A stretch of DNA of 64,000 bases from Ascidia mentula (Eukaryota > Chordata > Ascidiacea > Phlebobranchia > Ascidiidae). Position numbers and translations under genes: made by a program. The notes below the pieces were generated by a model, which saw nothing but the letters and a program-made list of their open reading frames with translations, was not told the origin of the DNA and did not search any database. Location of the stretch: positions 22,210,001 through 22,274,000 of the forward strand of contig OX387201.1 of NCBI GenBank assembly GCA_947561715.1, given 5' to 3'. Position 1 is the stretch's first letter. Every line of letters starts with the position of its first letter. Shown here in pieces: positions 22,381 to 39,888 of this stretch.

Positions 22381-24365
22381 TTTCTATTGCCCTTAAACAC
22401 AGAAGGTGGTGAAGGATTGCGACACCTGCCGGGGTAAACATTTGCCCTCAAACATTTGCACTTAATCACTTCCATGTCGTTGTCGAATGCACTCATGCGT
22501 ATCATGTGAATTACACGTGAATGTTCGTCTGTCTTTGTTGCCTTTATGACGAACGCTAACCTCGAGAATGTGTTAATGCCATCATGACATCGCCCCACCC
22601 CACCCGCTCTGCTAAGTTGATACATCGTTTGTGTGTGGAATAATTTTCCATCGCACCAAACAGTCAGCCCTCTCCTCCTCCAAACCAACAATATCCGATA
22701 ATTTTCCAACCAATTTCAACCTGAATTCTCGAACAAATCAAGGCAGAAGAGGTGATTTGTCATAGGAAGTTGTTGCTTTCAAGTTTATTTTGAACAAGGA
22801 AATCTGAAACCTTTCTGATTCAAAGTAAATTCAAAACTTGATTTATTCAAAAAAACCTCCGTAAAAACTTTTATGTTGAGAATTTTTCTCGTTGCTAGGA
22901 TCGGAATTATTCAAATTAAGATAAAATGTTTCAGTTAAAGTCTGATATTAATAATGTATAATGCAAGTAGTTTGTTGCTGCAAAATACAGACCGTTATTT
23001 ATTCATGAAGTTTGACACCCTGTAATTTTCGAGGCTGCAACAAAAATAACTTCGTCCAAAGGATTTTGAAAGATATGGAAATGAACAAGCGTAGTATGAC
23101 GTCATAGACACATTTATCTGTTACATAGATACCATATTTATATCTTTATGTTTGTGAGTTTTCACTGAAACTGCACCAACCAACGTGACAATAAGCAACA
23201 GTCGTGTCACACAAGACGATCATGCTTTTGTGACGTCACAGTAGCGCTAGTATCAACTGACAGAATTGGTTTGTTTGAAAAAAATGCAGGTTTGTTTTAT
23301 TATTGGATGTTTTGATTAACATTCTTGTATATGTCGTTGTAGTTTTCGTAAACAAAGATGACGTTTGAGTGACGTAAATACAGGATAGGGGAGTTTAAAC
23401 ACACCAGGAACTGGTTGCAACCTAACTTACATGAGCCAAGATATCTTGCATAATTGCGGTTAATATGATTGGTTATAACAGAAGTTATTTTGCAAGAATG
23501 TTGGCATTTGTTTTATAATCAGGGTTCTATCAGCGTGAACTAAAATTAAACACGTATTTTGAAGTATAAGCACGACAACCTTGTATGTAGTTGCTATACT
23601 ATCTAACCTTTAGCTGCAGAAGGTACCAAACATTAAGCTTCCTTGTTTACCACGTGTCCGCAAGACTCTGTGTGACGTCATATTGATAGATTGTTTCCGC
23701 TTCATAGTCGATTGATTAATGATGTTTTGACTTGAATGAGCGGGAAATATGCTTCGCCATGCGAGCAGCAGTGATTTGGTAAACTTTGAAAAGTTGTTTA
23801 TGTTGTAAAGCGCAACAATGCATTTTATAAGGCGTTTATTTACAATTGCAAAGTTTTTATTTAACGTCGTAAAAAACTTTAACTAAATATTACATATTTT
23901 TATTAAAACTGTGGTGTGTTCATATCCATTAAAATACACAAACCAGGTTAGAAGGGAATAAACATGACTTGGTGTAAGTGGAATTACCACAAATGCTACA
24001 AACACGCACTTATTGTTTTTTGCACTCATTACGACCCCCTCCGGCTATCGCATCGCGGCGTTCGTGTGCAGATTGTTCGTTATTCTTCTTCTACTTCGCT
24101 TCCTTTGCGGCAGCCGAATGCGCTCGGCACAAGTTAGCTGGTGATGGGTGGAAAGTATTCAGGATTTAGTCAGAATTAAATTCTTTGCTGTTTCAACAAC
24201 TTGAGCAAAAGGCGCAGTGTGCAGGTGGACGAAGTCTGAGCTGCCATAAAAACTTTTGTAACTTCAGGGACGACTTGGTTTATTCTGCAAACTATGAGAA
24301 AGGTTTTGGTTGCTTTCAAATTATTGCAATATGTTTTGTTGTAGTTTAACCATCTCAGTCGAACA
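22381..24365. other. Spacer without a supported gene
   Basis: No open frame with convincing splice sites was found on either strand. The segment holds three TGACGTCA palindromes (23098, 23232, 23672) and should contain the promoter of the EF-hand gene that begins at 24366. The minus-strand frame 22709-22218 is a shadow over the end of the kinase gene. Confidence 0.5.
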
Positions 24366-27300
24366 ATGAGAAGTTTATTTTGTGTTTTTCTGTCGTTTGG
24401 GGTTGGATCTTGTTACAGTGCAGCGATTCAATGTAAGTTTGTGTTCTAAATTTAACTTTTCAATTAAAGTTGGTTTTTCCGATTCGCATTTTTTTAAATA
24501 TTTCTGTCGTCTTCAAATAATGTCAGCATAAAAACTTTCCTGGACATTTCTTGCTCGAATATTCCAGGCTGGAAAACATAACCCGACAACTTGGTGAATT
24601 ATTAATGTTAAAACCACTTCAATAAATACAACACCTTCACAACTTCTTCATTACTCGTCGAAAATAAATCAATTTTACGTTTGCAGCAAACTTGACGGAA
24701 TGCAAGCAGGAATATGACGTCAACATTGGAAAGTTAGTGGGTGAGTATCTGAATTTTCGTCACCGATGAAAATAAACCGTCTGAAAGAAAACTTCATTTA
24801 AAGCCAACTTCGTTTAAATATGACTGAATATTGTTTCAGCTTCTGAAGGAGTTTCCACCGTTTCGTCAATTCTTCGCCTTTTCTTTAACGATCTCGATCT
24901 GAACGATAATAACCTCGTCAGTGCATCAGAAATTGCCATCAGATTAGAATCGGCCGGTTTGGGTAAGTATTGGGGATTTCCCAGGGGCAAGCTTGTTACA
25001 AATTCTCTAAAGTGTCGACAAAAAAGTTTATTTATCGAATATTAATAAAAAGGATGTTTTCCGACATTACCGCTTTTTGTTTTTTTGTCAAAACTTCCTT
25101 CTTTATTTCAGTGGAAAACAACGAAATGTCGAAGATTTTGCCGCAGCTTCAGACGTGGGTTGATACTGGGTCACTAGATGGCGACTCCGAGTTGAACCTG
25201 GATGAATTTGTGGGTCTCGTCGATTCGACAATCGGCCAAGTATCAGGTGCACAGAAGCAACATAAGTTTACTTGGTGACTCCCCAACTCTTTGTCACTAT
25301 CAACATACTTTGGGGATAATGTTTGTTATTATGTTTATTGTTGCAACCAAACACACCCAGGGAAGGAGATTTGCCACAATTGCGTGTAAGAACATTTTAT
25401 ATTCAAGTTTTATTTTCCTTAGCGATTCCACGTAGCAACATGATGGATGCGGAATTCTCCATCTGTTCCTTCATCAACAACAAGATGACGAAGTTGATGA
25501 CAGCTTACAAAGGTTGGTTCAAACCTTGACTGCTTTTAAATTTGAATGAATACTAAATATTATTTTTCCAGATATTTCGAAGTGCGTGACAGAAATGAAG
25601 TCTGAGCAAATCTCACTCTTGTGTAAGTTTCTCTCATTTTCATCAATTTTCTCCAGCAATGTCATAGAACACCACTCTAATATTAGTGACGTAAGGCTTA
25701 GTAACAATTGCATCATTATTACGTAAATCTTTAGCCACTGGAACCAAGCGGATGATCGTAAATGTTTGGAAAGCCACGTTTAAAACTCTTGACCAAAATT
25801 CTGATGGTTTGATTGACAGAAATGAAATGCAGGACGCCTACGATTTCTACAAGAATTCAGTAAGTTGGCTTGTTACATAATCCATGACTTCAGAGTCAGG
25901 TTAATTGCTTTTGGGTAAATGTTGACGTCATCGTTACGCATTGTTTTCAGTCTTTAAGATTATTGTTGTTGTCGGATTGGGGAAAAATGTAAAAATTGTT
26001 CAACTTTTCAGAACAAAAACGTCACAAAACCATTGGAGGCAATCATGCGGAACGACAGTTACACGTCGACAGAATTTTTCTCAAAGATTCATGACCTCAT
26101 GTTCGGTGAGTTCACAAAATCACCGACAATACAAAATCGTGACGTCATTGCTTGTTTAGGATCGTCTAGTGACGGAATGTGGGGTGATATCACGACCATC
26201 AATCAACTGTATGGTGATTGTGCGGTTTGTTTCGTATTTCGCAGTGGTAGAAATGACGTCATCAACTGGGTGACGAAGAACATGAAATGTTCAGATTTAT
26301 TCGAGGATTCGTTACAGGAGTGAGTCTCCTTTATTTCCTTCAAGTTGTTATTTATATTTTCCTTCAAATTTTACGTCACAGAACTCTCGGTAAGGATTCG
26401 TCTGTTGCCCCTGGTTACATATTCGCACTTGCTGACGTCAACAAAAACGGCATTGTTACGTCACAAGAGATGAATAGTCTTGTCAATCAGGCACGAGGCA
26501 ACAATAAGTTCCAACTATCGAAGTTAACAAACGAGAAGGTTATGACGTCACTGGTACTAAGTAACATGACGCGCATCCTTCCTGATCACGTGGTCAAGGT
26601 CAAAGTTCACACAGCGGGTAATTGATTCAAATACTTAAGAAATTGTGACGAAAATATAAAATGTTAATTTTAGACGATTTCGAGATTTCTTCACTTTCTT
26701 GCCAACAACAAGAAGCTTGGAACGAGTTTTGTCTCACAACGATTGATGCACTTCACTCGTTTCCAACAATGCTAAACAATAACGAGCCTACACCGAACAA
26801 TGTGAAGACAACTCCAACAACAGTCATAGACGATTGTTACAAAATAATAAAAGAAGAATTGGAAAAACCTGATCTGCATATTACCCCAAAACTCATGGAA
26901 ATATTTCATAAACTCCAGGAAATTATTCCAAAACCAGAAACAACAACGTCACAAACGTCTTCAAGCACCGTAATGACGCCATCAATCATGCAAGCCACTA
27001 CGTCATCAACATCCGAAACACAAACCAATGTAACTAAAACTTTACAAACGTCATCAGTTACAACTGTAGCAAATAGCAAAAGTGACGGAACCAACGTGAC
27101 GTCAGCTCCGCCAGTACTCGCTGACGTAGTGCGTGACGTCATAAACGACTTGAGCAAACAGAATGTGAGTGCATCTGGAGATGTGATCAACAACGAGCTT
27201 CAACAGTTGAATATAAATCCAGGTAAAAAGGGGAATACCCTCCTCACTGAGGAAGAGCGCCAACTACTGGAATTACTGACAAACTACGACTCGAAAATTC

Positions 27301-27407
27301 ACGAAAACGAAATCCCGGCAACCAGCGTTGTCATGGTGACCAAATCGCGAAATATGACAAAGGAAGAAATGGAGTTACAAGAATTGCTTAAAGATGTTAT
27401 TGGATGA
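24366..27407 (+). CDS. Secreted EF-hand protein with Thr/Ser-rich C-terminal region (10 exons)
   Basis: Exons 24366-24432, 24687-24740, 24840-24962, 25112-25246, 25423-25512, 25572-25622, 25735-25859, 26012-26319, 26382-26617, 26674-27407 give 640 residues in phase. A signal peptide is clear (MRSLFCVFLSFGVGSCYSA). EF-hand loops follow: DLNDNNLVSASE (about residue 57), DTGSLDGDSELNLDEF (about 104), the canonical DQNSDGLIDRNE (about 193), and DVNKNGIVTSQE (about 335). Cysteines recur between them. From about residue 400 the chain has a helical part, then about 100 residues rich in Thr/Ser (likely O-glycosylated), then charged helices ending ELLKDVIG. No known family is recognised; an extracellular, ER or shell/matrix-type calcium-binding role is inferred. 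An intron inside exon 26012-26319 (a GTGAGT lies at 26106) was considered, but removal breaks the frame. Confidence 0.85.
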
Positions 27408-28521
27408 AAACGTCGCGAGAATTCTGGGTTTTCCCCTATGTTACAACTTGTTCCGAGGACATCATATGTTGGTGTGATTTCTATGTATCCGACTCTTCTA
27501 GCGTTAAAGCATTGCTAAATATTTTCCTTGCATAAAGATAGCATGGCTTATGTTACGATAGTTCGTGAATGTTTGGGTGACTCAGCAGTTTAACAACCCT
27601 GTCATGTTGCGAACGAAGTTAAGGACATGGATTTTATTCCTTAAAATACAAACCAACATCTGTACAATCAACTACAATATCTACGGAACTTAAAAACAAA
27701 TCATACAGTGACATCACAATTGGTATTGGCAACGTCACAAACGTTTTGGTCAGCTACGTGATGGCAATCGGTTTCACTGGGAAAGGGCTAGCAGCGGAAT
27801 ATGATTTCTGTGTTAAGTAGGAAAATATATTTTGTGGCTACAAATTGGTTGCCATAGCAGCAGTAAACAAGGGCAAGTTCAGTGGAGGGAGCAGCAAAAT
27901 GTTTTGGTGTAAAGCAGGTCAAACGGTCACGTGTTTGTGATGTGACAAATAAAGGTTGTGACGTAATGAAAGCTACAATAAAGGCACAGCAGGAGATACC
28001 TTGATGCCAAATACTTGACAAATTTACAAACATTTACAAAAAATACGTAGAGGTAGAAAAATATATTTTCTGCCAACATCTCACAAGAAACGAAAGTACA
28101 GATTTGATGGGAATGGAACACAAGGTTTGATATTTGTGCAAGCAAAGTAAGAACAAGGGAACAACATGATTTGCTTCGGGGAAAAAACACACCTTAAAAA
28201 ATATTTGCTACAAAAGTTTGTGGCGGGGTTTGAACGGTCGGTCTTTAGATTGGAGAAGGGTTGACAAGCAGAAGATAAGATCTTGCAGCTGCGGTCATGG
28301 ATTGTTGGTCGTTCGTCCTCCCGCATGCGATCGTTTCCCAAGCCGAGTTAAGCTGGGGATAAACAAAATTGAACTTTTTAAGGTGAAAGTTTCAAACTCA
28401 GATGAATGGGGAATATTTTAATGGTCGCAATTTTTCATAATTAAGATTTCAGGTTAGAAATCAACCAAAATAACAACTTGTCAACATTTGAACGCCGACA
28501 TTCAAACCAAGCACAGAACAA
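27408..28521. other. Spacer between convergent 3' ends
   Basis: The EF-hand gene ends from the left and MYB from the right, so this holds both 3' untranslated regions. No further coding exon is supported; several minus-strand frames here have no splice context. Nothing else noted. Confidence 0.5.
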
Positions 28522-32290
<3,769 letters not shown>

Positions 32291-33431
32291 TTCCCGTCAG
32301 ATTTTATTGACAAGAAATCTTTTAAGATTCCTGTAAAACAAGAGTTTGCTTCAAAATTCATTTAATCAGAAATGAAATAAACACGGTGAACAACAATAAC
32401 ATGTAGACAAGTCCAACACTGTCCACTGCAACGTCATCAACTATTGTGATGTCACAGACAAGTCTGAGCACGTCAGAATAATAATAAACATCTCGCGTTA
32501 CTGTGATCTGAGGATGCCTATTATTACGTTCCTTCACAAGACAATGAAAGGCTTACAAGCTGCAACTATTAGGGAACGAGCTTTTTCATTTTTGAAATTA
32601 AATAAAAAGTGACGTCATCATATCTTCAACAATTATCTGAGGACATCGAATAATTTCTCTGTAAAATCCTGCAACGAATCTTATCCGGTGACATCAGGCG
32701 CTAAACTACACCAAATTCCTACACATAGCTGCTCAATCCAGGTGGTTAAAGAGCTTGCAGCATAAACTAATGCTAACCCTATGTCATCCACAGTGTTATC
32801 AGCAAATGAAAACTTATCCCAGTCGTGTACGCTTAACACAGGCCTGTGTGAGGCGTGAGGACACGCTAAGTAGCCGCCGACAAACTTTTTCTCACGATTT
32901 TCTCGCATACAAAGGTTTGGGAGAACTTTATTGTGTTTACTTTGCGAGAGAGAAGCCGGCGGCCCAGTCCAGACTTGTCCCGACTATTTGGAATTAATAA
33001 ATGTTCGTCTAACACACGAGCAATTGGTCGGAAGAGGACAAACAACAAACCGGCAGATTAAAAACTTAATGCGGATTTCAATGAAAGAAAACACAGGTCG
33101 TATTAGCTGGAAAAATCACAATTTGATTCGATGACTTCAAAAATTGAAATATTGGGATCTACCCAAAACTGCTTTGAAATATTTTTGTTGATTGTTCGGA
33201 TTGTTTACAAAAAAATTGTTGTTGAATGATAAGAGACATTGTCGCAATCTCGAGGGACAACTTGTGCAAAATATCCACGGCATGTTTTTGCTGCAACACC
33301 GATATTTCTCGATTCATAGAAGGAGTAAAAATGCAGTCAGGATCCGAACATTCAGTTTTAAATCGATTGAAGAACCTCAAATTATTTCATCACCCTCAGA
33401 CTTCTGTCGACGCTTCCATTGTTGCGTCACA
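32291..33431. other. Upstream region of MYB
   Basis: No coding exon is supported. The MYB promoter and first untranslated exon are expected here; one TGACGTCA lies near 32612. Short frames on both strands lack splice context. Confidence 0.45.
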
Positions 33432-34309
33432 ATGAATAGGGAACGTGACGCGGTGCCGCCTCAATTGAAGGAGGAAGAAGTCGACAGAGCGGTGATGTTA
33501 TTATTTGTGGTCGGAAGTTTATTTTCGACTTTAAATGTTTTTTTTTCTGGTCTTAACGCAGTGAGTGGAGGGCGACCCCAGAACGGGAAGTAGCGAAAAA
33601 ACTTTTGCTTTTGGGCGGAGTTGGATGGGGGGGGATTTTAATGATTTTATTTTCATATTTTTTTTATCAATCAGGGTATTCTTGGCGTTCTTATTTCACA
33701 CAAAATCACAAACAGTGGGATTTAAAGCATTGTGACGACACAGAGAAACCTTTCTCGAATTTATCCGTCCTAACAAATCAAATATTTCAAATTAATCTCA
33801 ATTCACATCGAGTTTCCGGTAAACCGCTCTTTTATGACGAAACAAAGGCGGCGACGTGCCGAACAAACCCCGACGATGAATTAAAGAACCCCGACCCACA
33901 CACAGAGGGGTATCTTAAGTGGCCCCAGGTGCCCGGGCGCCGAAGACATTGTTACATCACAGACGCATCAGTAAGAGGTACACGGAAGTTTTTTGACAAA
34001 CCATGAGAAATTATCGAAATCTGTCCAATCCTCACAAAGTTTCATGACCAACTCCTAGTGTTTCTTGTTACTTAATACACGAGTGTGTGTGAGTCGTAGG
34101 TAGGTGAAAGGATGGTGTTAAGTTACCCCTATTGTTCTAACACCGGTTCCCACATTCGTAAATCAAAGAATTTAAATTCCTGTGAATTGAGGCATTGTGT
34201 TGAACCGGCACCTGTACAAGGAACAACTTCATCCTCTGTTTGTTTGTTGTTCGAATTTCAACAAAGGAATAGAAGCATGGGGTTAAAATCTTGGTTAATT
34301 TCGTTGTGA
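33432..34309 (+). CDS. Possible membrane-protein gene, exon structure unresolved
   Basis: Two overlapping readings exist. (A) An ATG at 33432 starts MNRERDAVPPQLKEEEVDRA, followed by a hydrophobic segment (VMLLFVVGSLFSTLNVFF); a strong donor (GCA|GTGAGT, 33561) and strong acceptor (ATCAATCAG, 33674) would join it to GILGVLISHKITNSGI and a stop, 59 residues. (B) In another frame, an exon from 33562 (acceptor AACGCAG) reads EWRATPEREVAKKLLLLGG, a second hydrophobic stretch (GILMILFSYFFYQ), then a soluble part to a strong donor at 33970 (TCA|GTAAGA); an exon from about 34100 to 34309 continues in phase with several cysteines. I could not connect the ATG exon to B in phase. No family recognised; one or both could be spurious. 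Confidence 0.35.
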
Positions 34310-37300
34310 TGCATTGAAAAAAATCAACTATTCGTGAGCATTCCGTGGAATCGTAGGCGATGAAACCTTCACGAAACGTGGAAACTCCACACGACCGCAA
34401 GATTTTCTCAGGATTCCATTGAGATCCACAACCTCTGGTTTGCGTGGAAAGTTAACACCAGTTTTCCAACACTACATGTTTGTGATGCTGGAAACCCTTC
34501 ACGATTACATGAGCAGGTTTTGAATGTGAATTATCTAATTACAGTAACCGCAACTTACATCAGACAATCCTAGAAATAATAATGTCACCGAGCCACAGGT
34601 GTGTGTAGAAAGAACCAATAAATCGACCAGAACAATCATTACCTGTTTCATTTTGTAAATTTGGAAGAATACAATTGTGATATGCAACACGTGCCACCTT
34701 TGTGACGTAACAGTCGTGTTTGTGATACGCAAGAATCACACGTGCCCGGCGAACAATCAAGGCCGAACACAGTTTTCACTGCAGGTCACGTGACAAGCAT
34801 TTATAACAAAATTAGGAGTAATAAAAACTTGGTTGCATGTCTTGGAGTTTTCCAAGCAAAAATGTTAATTTCTAACAATAATCAACTTAACGCATATATT
34901 CTTAAGTCTATAATAGAGCGTTGGGAGTAAAGCCGAGTCTTGTACAAATATCACCGACAACCGTTAACTACATTACACACAAAACTCAATTGACAAAGAT
35001 TGAATGCCGCAACTTGAGATTGGAATGAACTCTGCACCAAGGCATGTCGAGACCGGTTCCTAATTCCAGAGTTGGAATAACAATGGGTCAACAATGCGCA
35101 CAGGATTTGAGACAAAAGTTTCGGGGTGCGGTTTTATGACGTCACAATCGAGAACAGACTTGCCCGAAACTGCCCTATCCTAGTTGATGGAATGTTGACC
35201 GCTTCTACTAGCGGGAGTGCTGTCTCGTGTTACTGTTTGCAAGGAAATGTAATGAGCGGCGAATGCAGTCATAGTTTTTACATATCACTTGCAAAACATA
35301 TTTTGGGCTAAATTTAAAACTGTTTTTCAAGGCATTACAATTAGCATCATATGTAAAAAAATTATTTGTGAAAAAGACAATCTAAGCCTATTTCACAAAA
35401 GCAAATGTCACTCAAAACACAGAAGCGGATATGTCACTCAAAGATGTAATTATAAGACGAAGTTTAAAAGGCAAAAGCTGTGTAAATGAAAGTGTTTCTT
35501 TCACTGCGCACCCTGATATAACACTTTTGGCGCCTGGTGATTGTTATTGTTTGGTCTGAATTAAGGGCGTGTGACGCCACAATACGGCTTTGTGATGAGC
35601 GGACATTGGATCTATTATGACACAATAATAACACTTATTGTGCAACAAAGCAGCGATGATATCTCAGTAACGTCCACTTGGTGAATGCAAACGATTTTAA
35701 ATCTCGGAGGACGGTTGAGATGATTTACAAAAACTTTCGACGTTTTGTTATTTTTCCTCCTTTCAATTCTGTGTTGGAAATGGAATGTGATTACAGTTGT
35801 AAGGAAAACCACACAATGCAAATATACTCCCATGCTCTCTGTGAACATTGCAGATTATCAATAATAATGTTCATGTGTGACAAACAATTAGAACAGACAA
35901 TTACTCGAATCCCAAACAACTTGTCATCTGCAGGAACCATGATTTACAATCGAACGCCAGAAAACATTTAGGCTGCATTCCAATACAACATTGTGACGTA
36001 ACTATGACATGTGACATTAATCAAATTCTCGAACATTACTCGAGAGAAAAAGTTGTCCCAGGCGAATTGTGAGACGCCGCGCGAACAAAGCAATAGAACT
36101 TATTGGATATCGGGCAAGTCTGGACGGCACGCTTTTATGACATAACAAGAAGTCAACAAGAGAGCGGTCTGTGACGTAGACGTGGCACGTGTGCTGATTA
36201 ATGGGAGTGCGACAAAAACTTTTGTAACAAATCCTTAAAATTAAAAGTTACAATAAAGGATTCAAATCTTTGAGAAACAAAATATTTGATGTTTAAATAG
36301 TGGTAAGAAATCCTTTCACTTTCTAATGCTTTATTGTAAAAAAAAGCTTTGAAAGAAACTCATGGATCCTGTGTCAATATGACGTCGAACAAGGACAAAT
36401 AAAACTTGCCAAACACACAATCCACACCCAGCAATGTATTATGACTTCACTGTAACTTAACCCAGTGCAAACAAGGTTGTGTGAAAAGTAAATTAAGTAA
36501 AAAGAAATACATGGAAAACCTACACCTTTTCAAACCCAGAATTTGTGGGATAAGAATTCATACAGAAGACACAATGCTTGTCCGCATGATAATGTTCAAA
36601 AGTTACTCAGAACTGTTTCGGTTTCCAAGTTTTGTAATTTATGTTTAATGTATAACAACCACTTATACTATTGTAGGTCGGATCATAGGCGCCCATGTAA
36701 CTCGTCGCATTCGTAACGTTCGAAGATAATAAGACCTAAAAACAATGTGTTTCTTACACGACGCACACAAAACATGTTGACCTAGATTCGCTTGCGTAAC
36801 TGACATCGGTTGTTGCAACATCAGTCTCGCAGTATGATATGCCAACAGGTACCTATTGGTTGTGTCGTAGACCGATCTCGTGTGTTCATCGTTAATGCCG
36901 CCCTTTTGGCTAATACGCCTCATGCATTGAAATTCAAACACAGTTTTTCGATACTTGATGACGTCGTAGTAACTAATTATGACGTCATAACGTCATATAG
37001 CCCCTCCCCCCAGAAAAATAAAAACTAGCAGCCTATGGGTCGGTTTTTATTTGACAAAAACAACATTTACATATGCATGAAATGATATAACTTTTCGAAG
37101 CAGATTAAAAATTAATTTCAAAATAACATTATTAGCTCTGCATCATCAAATAAATGGTGAAAAATATATAATAATAGAAAATAATACATTGTTCTTAAGC
37201 TTTACCGGTTATATTCACCTTTATTCAAGTTTGCACCATTTGATACTTTTTTAGAGTTAATGTTAAAAGTCGCAACAATTGTTCTGTGTAAACAATAATG

Positions 37301-39214
37301 ACAAAGCCTTACAAACAGGAAAACTATAACAGGCTGATAATAACCAGTGTTACAAATTTGTTAATTACAAATATTTTGTTTGGTCACCCTGCCTGTTTTA
37401 TTCATTCACTTTGGGGTAAACTATTATCACAGTTATGAAACACAAGATTCAATACAAGTTCACCCAAAAACATTGAGGTATTTATTAAATCTACTCACAT
37501 GTTCGTATATATTTTGAAAGCAAGCTACAATATGCAACAAATTATTTTTGTTTTTGGTCTTGGGATCCTTGCACAGAGCTTCATGAGAAGAAGTTCTATA
37601 ACTAACCCAGGTTTAATGCAAAATCATCCAAAACACCTATAAGGCCATTGTTAGTTTCATAACAACCAACATAAAACAATAGCAAACATTAAAGACTAAA
37701 ATCAAATCTAGACAGTTTTAGGAAATATACACATATATATTTTATGATGAAGTGTCCTGGATGATTTTTTAACAAACTAGGTAAGTCCTATAATCATTTT
37801 CTAAAGCATGGCACCTTTGTGAAAGTAAAATGTGGAATGGTGAAACTTCATACAACTTTTTTCTGCAAACTTAATTGAATTGCTCCATTGCACTAAACAT
37901 TTGTCTCTTGTATGGGAAATTCTTTGTACATTTAAATAACACACAATAAACTTCATAAATCAAAGGTTTTTAAACTGGGGTTCGCGGACTCCTGGGGGTC
38001 CGTGAAGATATAAAAAAACAACTGGTACATTTCACACAGTGCATAAGCATCATTCACTGCAGTATTTTATAACTTAAGTGGCTTTATAAGCTGTACAATA
38101 TGCATAGTGGACAATTACTCCACTTTTGAATAGTTCTTACACAATCATTATATCCTACGATTTCAACGTTGTTCACAATTGTTTATTTTACTACGCGTCT
38201 ATAACGTAGGAATTCACACTTATTGCTGGTGACATACTCTAATAAGGTTAAGGTCGTATTTGCTGTTTTGTGGAGTGAAGTTACAGGTGATTGTGTGATT
38301 ACAACAAACTAAATTGAATGTCCAGTCCAGGCTATGCATAGACTCTGACTGAAGAATTTGTCTGGCGCAATATAAGCTCCGTAAATAAACATGATTTATT
38401 ATTGTTGATATTGTTTTGTAGTATTTTCCACTGGGAAAATGATCTGAAATAAGATTAGAGGTCCGAGAAAAAACATGTTCACCAAATAGGTTCCGCGGGC
38501 AAAAAAGTTTGGGAAACCCTGTCATAAATCATTTCTTACTTAATTAACAATAGTTAATTATTGTTTTTGCTTAAACTATGACATATAAGTTATAAGAGGT
38601 TAACCTGTGTGATCTGGTTATCCATTAAACCAAGCTATACTTCTAAATGACTTTAAGTTCATAATTACGAACAGCTCATTGTGTTGTATTTCTTAACTTT
38701 TTTACTTACAACGATTAAATATATATTTTGACAAAATTTCAATGTTTTAGAAGTTGGAACATAACTTGACTCTAGTCTAGACAAACACAATTCAAACGAA
38801 CTCCACAAAAACTCAAGCTTAGCCTAGTAAAATAGGCCTACACAAAAAACATAGCCTTAAAATCAGTTAACTTCCTCTCTTGCTTAAAACTTCCCACTCT
38901 GAATGTAAATTGCATGAAACACAAATGCAATCACGTATATAACACAAAAGCACAACTGATTAACAAATTCACAAACTCTGAAACTCAAAAATCCCGCCGC
39001 CACTTCAATGAATGTTATCACGTGATGTGATACGCTTTGTTGGGCACGCAATGCACCTGCTTTCCATCTGCCATATATGGAACTACCAAGTATTACAATT
39101 ATTCGTTTGTGACGTATTAAAATATGTAAATTTACTGTTTGTTACAATAAAGTGGGTTAGTGGCGTAATAATGCTGAGATTACATCAATGAACAGCAAAT
39201 TGTAATGGGTAAAA
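34310..39214. other. Long spacer without a supported gene
   Basis: Apart from the hAT-type MITE at 37961-38521, only short unlinked frames are seen (for example 35678-35971 and the minus-strand 36941-36663), without initiation or splice context that I trust. The right part is very AT-rich. The last stretch before 39215 should hold the promoter of the small helical-protein gene. Confidence 0.5.
37961..38521. mobile_element. Non-autonomous hAT-type element with perfect 8-bp target duplication
   Basis: The left end starts CAAAGGTTTTTAAACTGGGG and continues GTTCGCGGACTCC; the right end, read on the other strand, starts CAGGGTTTCCCAAACTTTTT and continues TGCCCGCGGAACC. The octamer TCATAAAT directly precedes the element (37953-37960) and directly follows it (38522-38529). 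An 8-bp duplication and CA-G termini are the signature of the hAT superfamily. At 561 bp, with only a short spurious frame inside (38525-38220), it cannot encode its transposase. Confidence 0.85.
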
Positions 39215-39878
39215 ATGAGTGCAGACGAGCTTGTAAGATTAGCGGCTTGTGCAACGAAATCAGGTGAAGATGCTAAAAGGGCTGAGGCACATGCAAGGGC
39301 TTGCAAGGTCTACGCTAAAAAGGTTTGCCTTGTAATATTTACCATGGTTTGTTGAAATTGTGCAAGCTGATTTTAGGTTGCAAAAGAAGCCGTTGAAATT
39401 AATGCTTTGGCGCTGGAATTGAAAAAAATAGCCCGTCAAGCTTTGTTAGAAATTGTGGAGAGAACAGACGGTAATGAGAACATCAATGAGGTTTTGAATT
39501 CATTTCTTCAATCTGTTAACGGCAGCAATATTGTTTGTGATGTCACAATGCTTAAAGCACTCTTTAACTTGGATGGAAACAAGATGGTATTTTACTTACA
39601 AATATTCATGGGTGAATATTTTGATTGGTCCTGTAGTCCAATCTACAGGGTGAAGATCTGCCTGAACTAATTCTCAATGAGAGTCAAAAGCTGATGGTTG
39701 AACAACTTGTGTTGAATCCGCAAACCGGCTTCAGGTAAATGTCGGAAATATCAATAAAATACGTTCCCCGACCTTAAATTATGTGACTAGTCATGCAGAT
39801 GAACAAGATAGTTACGTCACAAAGCAAGCTTGTGGAAGTTTCGAAGCAGAAAATCCCTTCCTGAAAGCACCAAAGTAA
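39215..39878 (+). CDS. Small helical protein of unknown function (4 exons)
   Basis: Exons 39215-39322, 39377-39586, 39637-39734 and 39791-39878 give 167 residues in phase with no stop. The N-terminal 70 residues are a run of amphipathic helices rich in Ala, Lys and Glu (LVRLAACATKSGEDAKRAEA, KKVAKEAVEINALALELKKI), similar in feel to MIT or other small helical bundles. The rest is acidic and ends ENPFLKAPK. No signal peptide or membrane segment. A donor-like AAA|GTAAAG overlaps the stop codon, so an alternative C-terminus is possible. No family recognised. Confidence 0.75.
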
Positions 39879-39888
39879 AGTTTTCTTG

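Noticed and set aside
26906..27193. Minus-strand frame of 95 codons
   Set aside because: Antisense shadow of the Thr/Ser-rich last exon of the EF-hand gene.
35678..35971. Plus-strand frame of 97 codons in the long spacer
   Set aside because: No domain and no splice or promoter context; similar frames occur by chance across the spacer.
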